From Phytophthora quininea (taxonomy: Eukaryota > Oomycota > Peronosporomycetes > Peronosporales > Peronosporaceae): a stretch of DNA of 64,000 bases. Below, in pieces: positions 54,631-64,000 of this stretch; the stretch's first letter is position 1, and each line of letters begins with the position of its first letter. The DNA is taken from assembly GCA_011947345.1 (NCBI GenBank), contig JAAVTG010000387.1:1-64000 (forward strand), given 5' to 3'. Both the position numbers and the translations under genes were made by a program. The notes beneath the pieces were generated by a model, which was not told the DNA's origin, did no database searches, and saw only the letters and a list, made by a program, of their open reading frames with translations.

Positions 54631-57457
54631 ATGCTGCGTCTTCGGAGGTGCTCCGGGCTGCTAGCGGACAGACCAACGGCGCGTGGCATGCACTCGCTGC
54701 CATCCGCCGAGATCCGCGCGCGCTTCCTCAAGTTCTTCGAGTCGCAGGGCCACCGCGCCATCCCGAGCGCTTCGTTGGTTCCACCAGGCGGAGACTCCTC
54801 GTTGCTGTTTGTCAATGCTGGCATGGTGCCGTTCAAGCAAGCATTCCTGGGATTGGACGGGGGTGCAGAAGCTCGAGGATACTCTAGAGCGACGTCGGCG
54901 CAGCGCTGCGTGCGGGCTGGAGGAAAACACAATGACTTGGACCAGGTGGGGCTCACACGCCGCCACCACACGCTCTTTGAGATGCTTGGCAACTTTAGCT
55001 TTGGAGACTATTTCAAAGAGGACGCAATTAGCATGTGCTGGCGCTTCTTGACACAAGAATTGCAGCTACCGGTGGACAGACTCCACGTCACAGTGCTCAA
55101 GAACGACCAAGAGGCTCGGCGACTCTGGAAGCAAATTGCCGGACTGCCCGACAGCAAGATTCTAGAGTTGGATAAACATGAAAACTTCTGGGCGATGGGA
55201 GACTCCGGCCCATGTGGCCCATGCTCTGAAGTCTTCTGGGACCTGGGCGATCATATTGCCGACCCAGACGAGCGTTTCTTAGAGTTGTGGAACCTCGTCT
55301 TTATGCAGTTCTTCCGCAACGAAGGACATGATGAGTTGCATGCACTGCCAAGCTGCTCGGTGGACACAGGCATGGGACTAGAGCGTGTGGCTTCTGTTCT
55401 TCAAGGCGTACCCTCCAACTACCACACGGACGTTTTTGTGCCACTGATGGAAAACGTGGCTGCGGTCCTGGACGCTCATCGCTCCTCGACAGCAAGCCTA
55501 TCCTTTTCCAGCGCGCTGGAAGAAGAGCTAGACCCACGCAAACCCGTTTTCGGATCTGGAAAAGAAATTCAGACGCTGCGTATCGTTAGCGACCATTTGC
55601 GTGCTACGTATGCGTTATTGAATGACGGTGTCTTCCCATCCAACGTGGGCCGTGGCTACGTGCTTCGACGAATTATTCGCCGAGCTATTCGACATGCGCA
55701 GCAGCTTGGGGTTAAGGCTGGCGCTGATGGTATTCTAGCTTCCATCGCTGTGCCGGGATGGGAAGCCTCTGTTGGCTTTCAACAAATGCGTGCTATCGTA
55801 TCCAATGAGGAAAGGGCCTTTGAAGAAATGCTGCGCAATGGTCGGGGAGCAATGGATAAGGCTTTTTCAAGGGCTCATTTAAGCCAAAATCAGCTTTCTG
55901 GTGCTGACGCTTTCCGTCTATACGATACTTATGGCATCCCGATAGACATCACGCAAGTTCTAGCAGGGGAAAAAGGTCTCGGTGTTGACGTGCAAGGTTT
56001 CGATGCGTGCATGAAAGAGCACAAGCGCCAAACTAGTGACCGAAGTGCTTTTGCTGGTCATCACACCCAACCGTCACACTCCGATATCCAATTCCCGGTG
56101 CCCCGACAAGCACTAAATTTGTGGGCTATGACCATCTTTGTGTGTCTGAGGCGCACATTCTGGATAGTTGGCAGCATGACACCAACAAAAATGGGTCCCC
56201 TGCTACCTTCAGCGTCATTCTCGATCGCTGTCCATTTTACCCAGAAAGCGGCGGGCAAGTGGGAGACCGTGGCCACTTATATGTTGATTCTGCTGACGGT
56301 TCAATCCACGTCGAGATACGTGTGGAAAACACCACAAAAATTAGCGACGAGGCAATAGCGCTCCATTGCAACCTGCCACAGGACATGACGTACGAAGACA
56401 TGTCATCTTTGCTATTCCCAGCGGATGGCCGCAAACCTCAAGTGGATGCTCGTGTGGATCGCAAGTTCCGTGGCGGTTGCGCTGTCCACCACACAGCTAC
56501 ACATCTATTGCAGAGAGCCCTGAAGACTGAGCTAGGAGAGCACGTGACGCAAGCTGGTTCCTTAGTGACATCCGACCGTCTTCGTTTCGATTTTGCGCAT
56601 TTTGGGTCTTTATCTGTTGAAGAGATTGAGCGGGTGGAAGCACGCGTAAACACATATGCAGCAGCGGAGCTGGACGTAACGACTATCGAAATGCCTCGTG
56701 ATGAAGCCGAGCGCAGCGGAGCCATTTGCAACTTTGGCGATAAATACGGCGATATTGTGCGAGTCGTACGGGTTGGCGGTGATGAAAAAGGCAGAAATGC
56801 TGAGTCTCCAGTCTCAAGCGAATTCTGCGGCGGCACCCACGTAAGCAACGCGCGCGATGTGTTCCCGTTTGCACTTCTCAGCGAAGGATCAGTGGCCGCC
56901 GGCACAAGACGTGTCGAAGCTGTGGCTGGAGTGGCTGCTGCACGGTATTTGCAGTCAAAGGCACAGATTTTGAACGATTTGGCGGCACAGTTAGCCACCA
57001 CGCCCGCCAAAGTCGTAGAGCGTGTCACAAAGATGCAAAAGCAGATGAAGCAGCTTGAAAGCCGTGCTCAAGCACTTGGAGATGCGTTAGCCGCCGGACC
57101 ATCGATCCCGCTGGCGTCGGGGCGCTTGGATGGTGCCATTAGCGTGTCTCGCGTGGAGTTACACGAGTTAGATCTGCCTGGTGGCGGCGAGTATTCCAAA
57201 GTACTCAAGCGTCGCGCCGAGGTTTTGGCTGAACGTGCAGCATCCGACGGGGTGATATTGGTGGTGCTCGGATCGCAGGTGGCGTGCGCCGCCAACGGCG
57301 AGGCAGGGTCCACGCTGGTAAGCTGTTGCAGCAAGTGGTGAAGCCTCTAGGCGGTCGTGGTGGTGGAAACGCGACCTTCGCACAAGGCTCGTTGCCTGCC
57401 GATCTCACTGCGGCAGAGTTTGCCCGTCGTGTACTGGGAGGATTAGATGGCTTGTAG
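54631..57457 (+). CDS. AARS: Alanyl-tRNA synthetase (two frame breaks)
   Basis: Charges tRNA-Ala with alanine. Class II core: motif 2 region CVRAGGKHNDLDQVG with LFEMLGNFSFGDYFKED (about residues 94-130) and motif 3 GMGLERV (about 247). The editing domain has HHTATH (about 619-624) and CGGTH (about 732-736), which hold the zinc that clears Ser- and Gly-tRNA-Ala. The C-terminal DHHA1-type end reads LGGRGGGNATFAQGS. About 940 residues, normal length, apparently intronless. The first ATG (54631) gives an Arg-rich leader MLRLRRCSGLLADRPTARG resembling a mitochondrial presequence; a second ATG (54688) gives a cytosolic form, so dual targeting by alternative start is likely. Frame is lost at the C-run 56066-56068 and the G-run 57306-57308, each repaired by one base, probably consensus errors in an essential gene. 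It ends 112 bp before CDC23. Confidence 0.93.
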
Positions 57458-57569
57458 TGCTAACGCTGCAACACTAGAGAACTTTTGACGGCACAATGTT
57501 TCGGAGCTTTCCATTGTCGCTTGCTTCGTTCTGATTGGTTGACAACCAAAGCGAGGATCCTGTGAAGAT
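57458..57569 (+). promoter_or_regulatory. Short AARS-CDC23 intergenic region with ATTGG box
   Basis: 112 bp separate the synthetase stop from the CDC23 start. It contains ATTGG (inverted CCAAT) at 57534-57538, 32 bp before the ATG, and TTTCCATTGTCGC at about 57508, loosely like an oomycete initiator. Assignment as promoter is by position. Confidence 0.4.
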
Positions 57570-59703
57570 ATGTCGGAGACCGAGGTGGCAGCCCAGCTCC
57601 GCGCTGCCGTGCGCGACTTGCGCGTGCGCGGGCTGAAGCAAGCCACTCAGTTCGCGGCGGAGCTGCTGCTGGGCATGGAAGATACTGCCCGCCAAAGTCC
57701 GCCGCAGGACTACAATCATGAGGACGACATACCAGACAACTGGGTGGAGACCGACCGCTTCGAGGCGGCCAAGGCGTGCTTCGATGTGGGCGAGTACATT
57801 CGAGTGCACCACATGCTGGCCCCTCCTGAGCTCGACAATGGGGAAACAACGTGTATGCTCTCACAAAAGGCCCGATTCCTCAAGTATTACGCATTATATC
57901 TGGTATGTACTTACACGTTGAGGCCTTTTCCACCTATCCTTACCAAGGCGCGTGGTGAGATAGGCAGGAGAAAAGGCAAAGGAGGAAATGAATCTGGAGA
58001 TGAATGTCACGGGATCCAGCAAAGGTATGCTAGCACTACAACAGCCGACGAACCTCTCTAACGCCAATTGTGCTTTCAGAAACGGACCGCGACCTGCACC
58101 GCAGAGGGACAAATCCCCATTTAAAGGAGCTGTATCTATCATTAAGTGCCGCGTACCAGCAAAATGCGCTGGATGGTTTCGGGCTCTATCTCTACGCTGT
58201 TGTTTTAAAGCGTCTGGGATACAGCACCAGCATGGGAAGTACTCAAGCTCAGTCCTCTACGCCCATCAGTATGAAAAATCGCCATCGCGCGGATTTTGCA
58301 GAAGAACAGAAGCGTCAGCAGCTCGACAGTCGAAGTGGACAACTTCTTAACAACAGCGAATCGGCTCTGGCACCAACACTGACCTTCGACGTAACCACAC
58401 GTTTTATTCTTGTTGAATCTATTCGACGTTACCCGTGGAATTGGTCGGCTTGGATGGAACTCGCACAACACTCACCTTTCACATCCAACGTGAGGTATTA
58501 CTAAGAGGAAATATTGGATGCTCACTAACGTTATTCATTTTTTCAGGACGAAGAGCTGATTTTAGCGACCAGTTGTCCCTGGATGTTCCAGCTTTTTCAG
58601 GCACACGTGTTACTGGACCAGCAGCAGAACGACGTTGCTCGAGCCTTGCTTACTAGCCTGGAAGAGTTGTTCCCGCAAAGCACGTATCTATTGGCACAAC
58701 AAGCACTGACGAGCTATCACATCCGTGACTTTGATCAGTCGCAAGAACAATTTGAGCGATTAGCCTCTCGTGACCCCCATCGCATGGAGAATATGGATGT
58801 TTATTCAAACGTGCTGTACGTAAAGAGGACAAGACGGAACTTAGTCGGTTAGCTCACCGAGCCCTCAAAGTGGAGAAATACCGGCCTGAGACGTGCTGTA
58901 TTATCGGCAACTATTACTCGATCAAAAACAAGCACGATCGTGCCATCGTGTATTTCCACCGCGCTTTGAAGCTCGACCCGAACTTCTTGTCGGCCTGGAC
59001 GCTTATTGGACACGAGTACATTGAGATGAAGAACACCAGCGCGGCTGTTGAAGCGTACCGACATGCTGTTGATCTCAATGTGCGAGATTACCGTGCTTGG
59101 TACGGTCTTGGCCAAGCCTACGAGATTCTGAACATGTTTCTCTACAGCGTTTACTACTATCGCAAGTCAGTGGCAATTCGGCCATATGACGCGCGGATGT
59201 GGTGTGCTCTTGGCGGTTGCTATGAAAAACTGTCCAAGATCGACGAAGCATTAGCGTGTTTTCATCGCGCGGTGAATAACCAAGACCGCGAAGGGATTGC
59301 ATCCTATCACTTAGGCCGGCTCTACGCTACGCGAGGACAGCATCATGACGCAGCAAAATATTATCAGATACATTTGGGCCTTCGGATCATGCCTGCGTCA
59401 ATTCTACGCGATCAAGGCGACAGCATGCAAGTCGATTCTGGAGCCGATAAAGAAAGCGATGTCCTCATGCTCCCCGGAGGTAGCGGAGGGAATATTCGCG
59501 TGGATACACCGCAAGCGTTAGCAGCTATATTGTTTCTTGCCAGCTATTACAAGCAGCTGGGTCGGTTTGCCGAGGCGACCATCTTTTGCAACAGACTGTT
59601 GGACATGCAGGGCCCTGAGAAGGAAGAAGCTAAAGCATTATTGCGCGAGATGCATAGTCTCGAAGCTGCCGGAGCGATGGCTTCATCTGCAGATCCTCGG
59701 TAA
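57570..59703 (+). CDS. CDC23: Anaphase-promoting complex subunit CDC23/APC8
   Basis: TPR scaffold subunit of the APC/C ubiquitin ligase, which triggers anaphase and mitotic exit in the nucleus. Exons: 57570-57902, 58080-58489, 58547-59703; introns 177 and 57 bp, the second clean GT-AG in phase 0. The APC8 N-terminal domain contains LSQKARFLKYYALYL and ALDGFGLYLYAVVLKRLG. TPRs fill the rest, with highly conserved PETCCIIGNYYSIKNKHDRA and MKNTSAAVEAYRHAVDLN. About 630 residues versus about 600 in human. Two oddities: joining at 57902/58080 is one base out of phase, although the acceptor TGCTTTCAG with CTAAC branch site is good; and a base is missing near 58825 (VK-ED), after which the frame resumes. 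Both are probably assembly slips. The gene converges on the LRR gene with 22 bp between the stops. Confidence 0.92.
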
Positions 59704-59725
59704 CACATTACGACGGGGGTCGTCA

Positions 59726-62285
59726 TTACAATGTTGAAGCCAAGAAGTGGCATCGATATACCCGCTTCTCAGCTTTCTGCTGATCTGACAATATAAACGA
59801 TCGTTTTAGAGACTCGTTCCGGAATTTGGTGTCATTGTTGGATGGCGAGTTCAATGCCAGCCATGACGCTTCTAGTTGTCGTGCAATTGAGTGCGCTGAA
59901 GGTTCTACACCATCTTGTCCAATTACACTCGTGTGCAGCTCCAACACAAAATTACGGATCGATTGCATTTGATTCTGCTGAAAGCACGACCGGGATTTAG
60001 TTTCGACATCTCCGCCTGCGCAGAACCCAATCGCCAATGTCATTTGCCGTAACTTTGGCGCGGCAATACATGATAATACCTCATAAACGCCATCACCACT
60101 CAACAGGAGCTGTGGTATCTGCAACGTCAATGTTTCACATTCGTGCAGCCCAACTTCCAATAGTCTATCCACAGACGCACGCAAATTGTGCATGACCATG
60201 CTATTGCGAAGAAGGGTCAACCCGAACGACTTTAGTGCTCCATAGTCAGCAATTAAAGTGATCGTATCCGCAACTCTGCTGTCTTTGTTGTTCCCATCTT
60301 CGAACGTAGAAGTAGCGCCAACTTGCATCTCGAGTGTTTTCAACTGCGCAAAGCCGCTTTGCATTCCAGCCGCCAAAGCATCGAACAGCTTCCCATTGTA
60401 CTTCGTGTTGCTGCATGACCACTTCAATTCCTCCACTTGCTGAATATCCCACGTATCGTCGACTTCTGAATCTACCTCCATTGCACTAGCATCACTGTCT
60501 GCTGAGCTGTTCATTTCAGAGATATTCATTCCGTACAAGTTCACTTTAGATAAAGTACTCTCTGACGTAAAGAGGACGTCCACCCAACGTGAGCCCATAG
60601 AAATACAATTGGAGGCGAAATTCAACCTTTGCAATCGCTTACTCGTCTCTCCAAGGGCAGCACACACGCGAGCTTCAGCTGTTTGTTGTTCAGTGATCGA
60701 AGAGAATGAGGTCCACAAAGGGGAAGGGAAGCATGACTCCAAGTTAAGATCCTCGAGGCGAGGAAAACTCGCGAGCATTGTCTCGAATGCTACCCCGCAC
60801 TCATGATCCAGTCTGTTGTACGAAATGTCCAGTGTCTTCAATTGAGCAAACGGCAGAAGGGTGGAATCACTATTCCCAGCCAGAACCTGCATTAAAGCAC
60901 CAAAGTCAGCACGCTGAGGGACGGCGATGCCACGCAGACTGAGCTGCTCTATATTCTTGCGAAGAAACGGAACTCGCAGCAATTGGCACAACGCCCGAAA
61001 AGCTGAAGCGTTAAAAATCCATCAGACATGTCTAGTTTTCGCACAGGTGGGAGTGTCATTGCTTCGGGAATCGCGAAGATCTCTGCCAAGTCCTGAAGAT
61101 CATCTGCGGAATGGAAGCCGATCAGGGAAAAACCAAGCTGAAGAGTACCTGTTGTCACACTTAGTGCCGTCTTGACATGGTCATTTAGTTTAGTGCCACG
61201 ATTATCGCACTACAGGCACAGCACAAAACATTATCACTCCAACTGCGGGTATTAAAAAAAAGAGCTCATAGTGGCTGTCTTACCTTGACTTGGTAAAGAT
61301 CAAGAGCTGATAGTGCCGGGCGCGCTCCATTTGTAAAATTCTTGGCACGCCCTTCCGGACCTCGCAGCCGACCTAGCTCTGCAGCTTCGCGTGCAAGCGC
61401 TTTTGCATCTGCATTCCTGTCTTCGTCAAGCTGTTGCGCGTCAAATCCCCACTTTCGCTTAATATCCAGAATGCCTTCATCGTCGTTGAGTTCTACCCCA
61501 TCCGCTGAACGCTTTTGAACATGGGGTTCTCCTGCAGCAAGTGAGAAATCTTCCCAAGGTTCTGCATCCTCTTCACAGGAACATTGATTCGGTCCAAAGC
61601 ACACCCGCGAGATCTTCATCAAAGATTGATTTTGGGCACTAATTCCAGCTCCACCCAGAACCAACAGTTTCTGGAATGGATCCTCCCCTGATAATTCCAA
61701 TCGCCCATAGAGCGCGCTTCTCAGCTCAAGAAACTTGGCGAGACAGCTGGAAAGTCTCTTGTCCAGCCCTCCCACAACATCCCGATCCAGCGCGTCGATT
61801 CTCCCAAACCACCCTTCCATGCGACTTTCATTTACAGCATTCAGCTCCTCAAGCCGCTCAAAAATTTTATTAAGATCATCAATGCTCAGACCTGATCGAC
61901 ACGCAGAGGTTAGCCTGATAGGGTCGGTTGAAACTTCAGTGGGAACGTACCCGTATGCACAGCGCCCTTTGTCCCAGTGTTGTGCCTGCACGGGTACGAG
62001 AATGATCGATTGGTGCGGTGTCTAATCTCCCCACGACGAATCTGGACCCCTAGATCCCTGACGCGAAGATACTGCGCAAATATTACAAAATAATTATGCG
62101 TGACAAGTTGTTGGGGAGCGAGCACGCACCATCTCGAACCACTTCCCTGCAGACTCTGCCGACAGGTTGTCCACCGCATACGTCTCCAGCTTCTCAATCG
62201 CAAGGCGGAAGATGCCTTCCAGCCGCGCGATCTCCGCGAAGGCCGCCTTCAGCTGGGCCTTCAAGCGCACAGCTTCGCCACGCAT
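59726..62285 (-). CDS. Leucine-rich-repeat protein, three exons
   Basis: Exons on the - strand: 62285-62130, 61985-61284 and 61209-59726, with introns of 144 and 74 bp, both GT-AG and phase 0. The first exon starts MRGEAVRLKAQLKAAFAEIA, amphipathic and probably coiled coil. The second is acidic and charged, with LDIKRKWGFD and no known domain. The third has degenerate leucine-rich repeats such as LKTLDISYNRLDHE and FPRLEDLNLESC (ribonuclease-inhibitor style). One base is missing in the T-run at 61013-61017 (A on the + strand); with it the protein is about 780 residues. The function is unknown; LRR stacks usually bind proteins. It shares a 146-bp divergent promoter with delta-tubulin, so a flagellar or cell-division role is possible but not shown. 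Confidence 0.75.
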
Positions 62286-62431
62286 AAGTAAAATCGCGGT
62301 TATTGGTTGAAATATCGGATTTTACGAGCGCGCAACGATTGGTGGATTTTTCGCACTTAGGAAGGGGTTATACGGTACGAAAGGCAAGCTACGCTTCTTG
62401 CACTCGGCTGGATATTTTGCTTCATGCCGAG
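62286..62431. promoter_or_regulatory. Bidirectional promoter, LRR gene / delta-tubulin
   Basis: 146 bp lie between the divergent start codons. Two ATTGG (inverted CCAAT) boxes lie at 62302-62306 and 62338-62342. Both genes must be driven from this space or from within their own 5' ends. Confidence 0.6.
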
Positions 62432-63996
62432 ATGCTGACACTGCAGGTGGGTCAATGTGGCAACCAGTTGGGGCGTGCGTTGTTCGACAAGCTGGCGGAG
62501 GAGGAGGGCACCTCCTCACCCGAGTCTTGCTTCTTCCGCTGCCCGTTGGACGCCAGCAGCGACCGCTCAGTCGTCCAGGACACCGCCAGTCGCCGCGCTC
62601 GCGCCGTGCTCGTAGATATGGAGCCCAAAGTGATCCAGCAGTGCTACAGAACGACTAAGACGAGACGAAATGAGCGTAGCCGCTGGGAGTACGAGCCAGG
62701 AAATGCGTTTACGAGGCAGAGCGGATCGGGCAACAACTGGGCGAGCGGCTACAGGACGCAGGCGGAGAGCGAGCTGCTGGACCTGTTGCAATCGGTAGGT
62801 TGTTTTGTTGGTCTATGTAATCTCTTACTGCAATTTTGAATTTTATTGCCACGCTTTGTATCAAGGAAGCTGAACGCTGCGACCTGCTCAAGGGAGTTTT
62901 GACATTGCAGAGCGCGGCGGGAGGCACGGGATCAGGATTAGGCTCGTATCTTACCGAGTCACTGGCGGACAACTTCCCAGCCGCGTCGCTGTTTAATGCT
63001 GTAGTGTGGCCGTACCAATCAGGCGAGGTGATTGTACAGAACTACAACGCGATGCTCACAATGGCGAGCCTGGCCGACGTCGCGCATGGCATTTTCATGC
63101 TGCAGAACGATGTGGCAAGTCTTATCTGCCAGAAACTCATGGGGATCCCGCGGCCGTCTTTTGATGAGATGAATGAGGTACTGGCAACACACTTGGCGTC
63201 TTCGTTTCTCCCAGTAGATGACAGCCCAGGTAATGGATTCAGCGGCACTAGAGACCCGCTGAGTGAGATCCGCGAGCACTTGTGTCATCACCCGGTACGT
63301 AATATCAACAAGACTATGGTGCATTCGCTGCTGTGACTGGCAGAACTGTCGTAGGGATACAAGCTACTGGATATCAAAATGATGCCGCAAATGCCGCATA
63401 GATCCAAGAAGTTTAGCACACACACGTGGAGCGGAATTATTAAGCACTTACACCAGGTTCGTGTTTGTTTTTGCAGGTGAAGTGACTTGTACTAATATTT
63501 GCCGTTAGATGCAAGTCGCAAATGGAGCCTTTGAGGAGGGCGTTGACTGGGATATGTCACTTGCAACTCAGCAAGGGCAAGCTCATAACCGCTCGATCGG
63601 TAGCGTGCTCATACTTCGCGGAAAAAGCTCTAGCCAGGCCGACTCAGCGCAGTTTTCGGACCGAAGATTGTACACGAAATGGTCGATGGATCCATTCCAC
63701 TGCTACTCTTCTGCAGCACACTTTAACGCTTACGACAAAACGGGTACTATTGTCAGGTACGTATCTTTCAACCAGTATGTTATAGCGAAAGGCGGATATC
63801 TCATACTTGCTCTTTGCTGGACAGCAACTCGAAGGCTATGCTGCAGACTTTGTCATCAACAATGGACAAAGCGTACGACATGTTTGCGCATGGCGCTTAT
63901 CTTCACCAGTACGAGCGCCTTGGTATCGACCGTGAATTTTTCCAAGAATCGTTTCTCCGGATTGATCAGATCACGCAAAACTATGGCTGTCTGTGA
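62432..63996 (+). CDS. TUBD1: Delta-tubulin
   Basis: Tubulin of centrioles and basal bodies, needed for triplet microtubules and found in flagellated eukaryotes. Exons: 62432-62794, 62866-63294, 63355-63456, 63509-63756, 63825-63996; introns 71, 60, 52 and 68 bp, all GT-AG. The spliced frame is intact and codes for 437 residues (human about 453). GTP-binding motifs: VGQCGNQLG (residues 6-14) and AAGGTGSGLG (138-147). WPYQSGEVIVQNYN and the C-terminus AYLHQYERLGIDREFF match the delta rather than the alpha or beta family. The start ATG follows CCGAG; in-frame codons extend upstream without another ATG. This is the best-preserved multi-exon gene in the window and implies zoospores or other flagellated cells. 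Confidence 0.93.
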
Positions 63997-64000
63997 TTGT

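Noticed and set aside
56121..57341. A separate second gene downstream of AARS
   Set aside because: It continues the AlaRS editing and C-terminal domains; the apparent new gene results from a one-base frame break.
62303..62431. Longer N-terminus for delta-tubulin
   Set aside because: The upstream in-frame extension has no ATG, and the tubulin fold begins at MLTLQVGQCGNQ.

Overview
The window is a chromosome end from a eukaryote, most consistent with an oomycete (Phytophthora / downy-mildew type). The terminal repeat is CCCTAAA. The genes have short GT-AG introns of mostly 52-74 bp. A delta-tubulin gene indicates a flagellated organism. Dead Harbinger-like and Ulp1-protease elements fit the same group. 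The species cannot be fixed from the sequence alone.

Layout from the left: (1) 1-225, telomere. (2) 226-781, degenerate telomere-proximal repeats followed by a tract almost free of G; there is no G on the + strand from 1 to 694. (3) About 890-3285, two copies of a subtelomeric repeat about 1.24 kb long, each built from degenerate monomers of about 128 bp, with a short interstitial telomeric tract between the copies. (4) 3286-46820, a 43.5-kb head-to-tail array of 90 copies of one tRNA-Ser(CGA) gene, all on the - strand and so transcribed toward the telomere. Units are 437-628 bp and differ mainly in the number of a 22-bp spacer repeat and in a telomere-like heptamer tract. (5) 46821-54600, a transposon graveyard with a Harbinger-like transposase, a Ulp1-like protease, a BED-finger protein and unrecognised coding relics. 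(6) 54631-63996, a compact housekeeping block: alanyl-tRNA synthetase, CDC23/APC8, a leucine-rich-repeat protein and delta-tubulin.

The standout feature is the tRNA array. One isoacceptor, for the serine codon UCG, is repeated 90 times just inside a telomere. 89 copies look identical and one has a 1-nt deletion. The array resembles the subtelomeric tRNA arrays with repeat-bearing spacers known from Entamoeba, but here a single tRNA species is involved. It may supply tRNA, may insulate the housekeeping genes from telomeric silencing, or both; these roles are inference.

In the non-array part, several otherwise good reading frames, including two essential genes, are each broken by a single missing base, usually in a homopolymer. 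This is most simply long-read consensus error, and 1-bp differences between array units should be read with that in mind.
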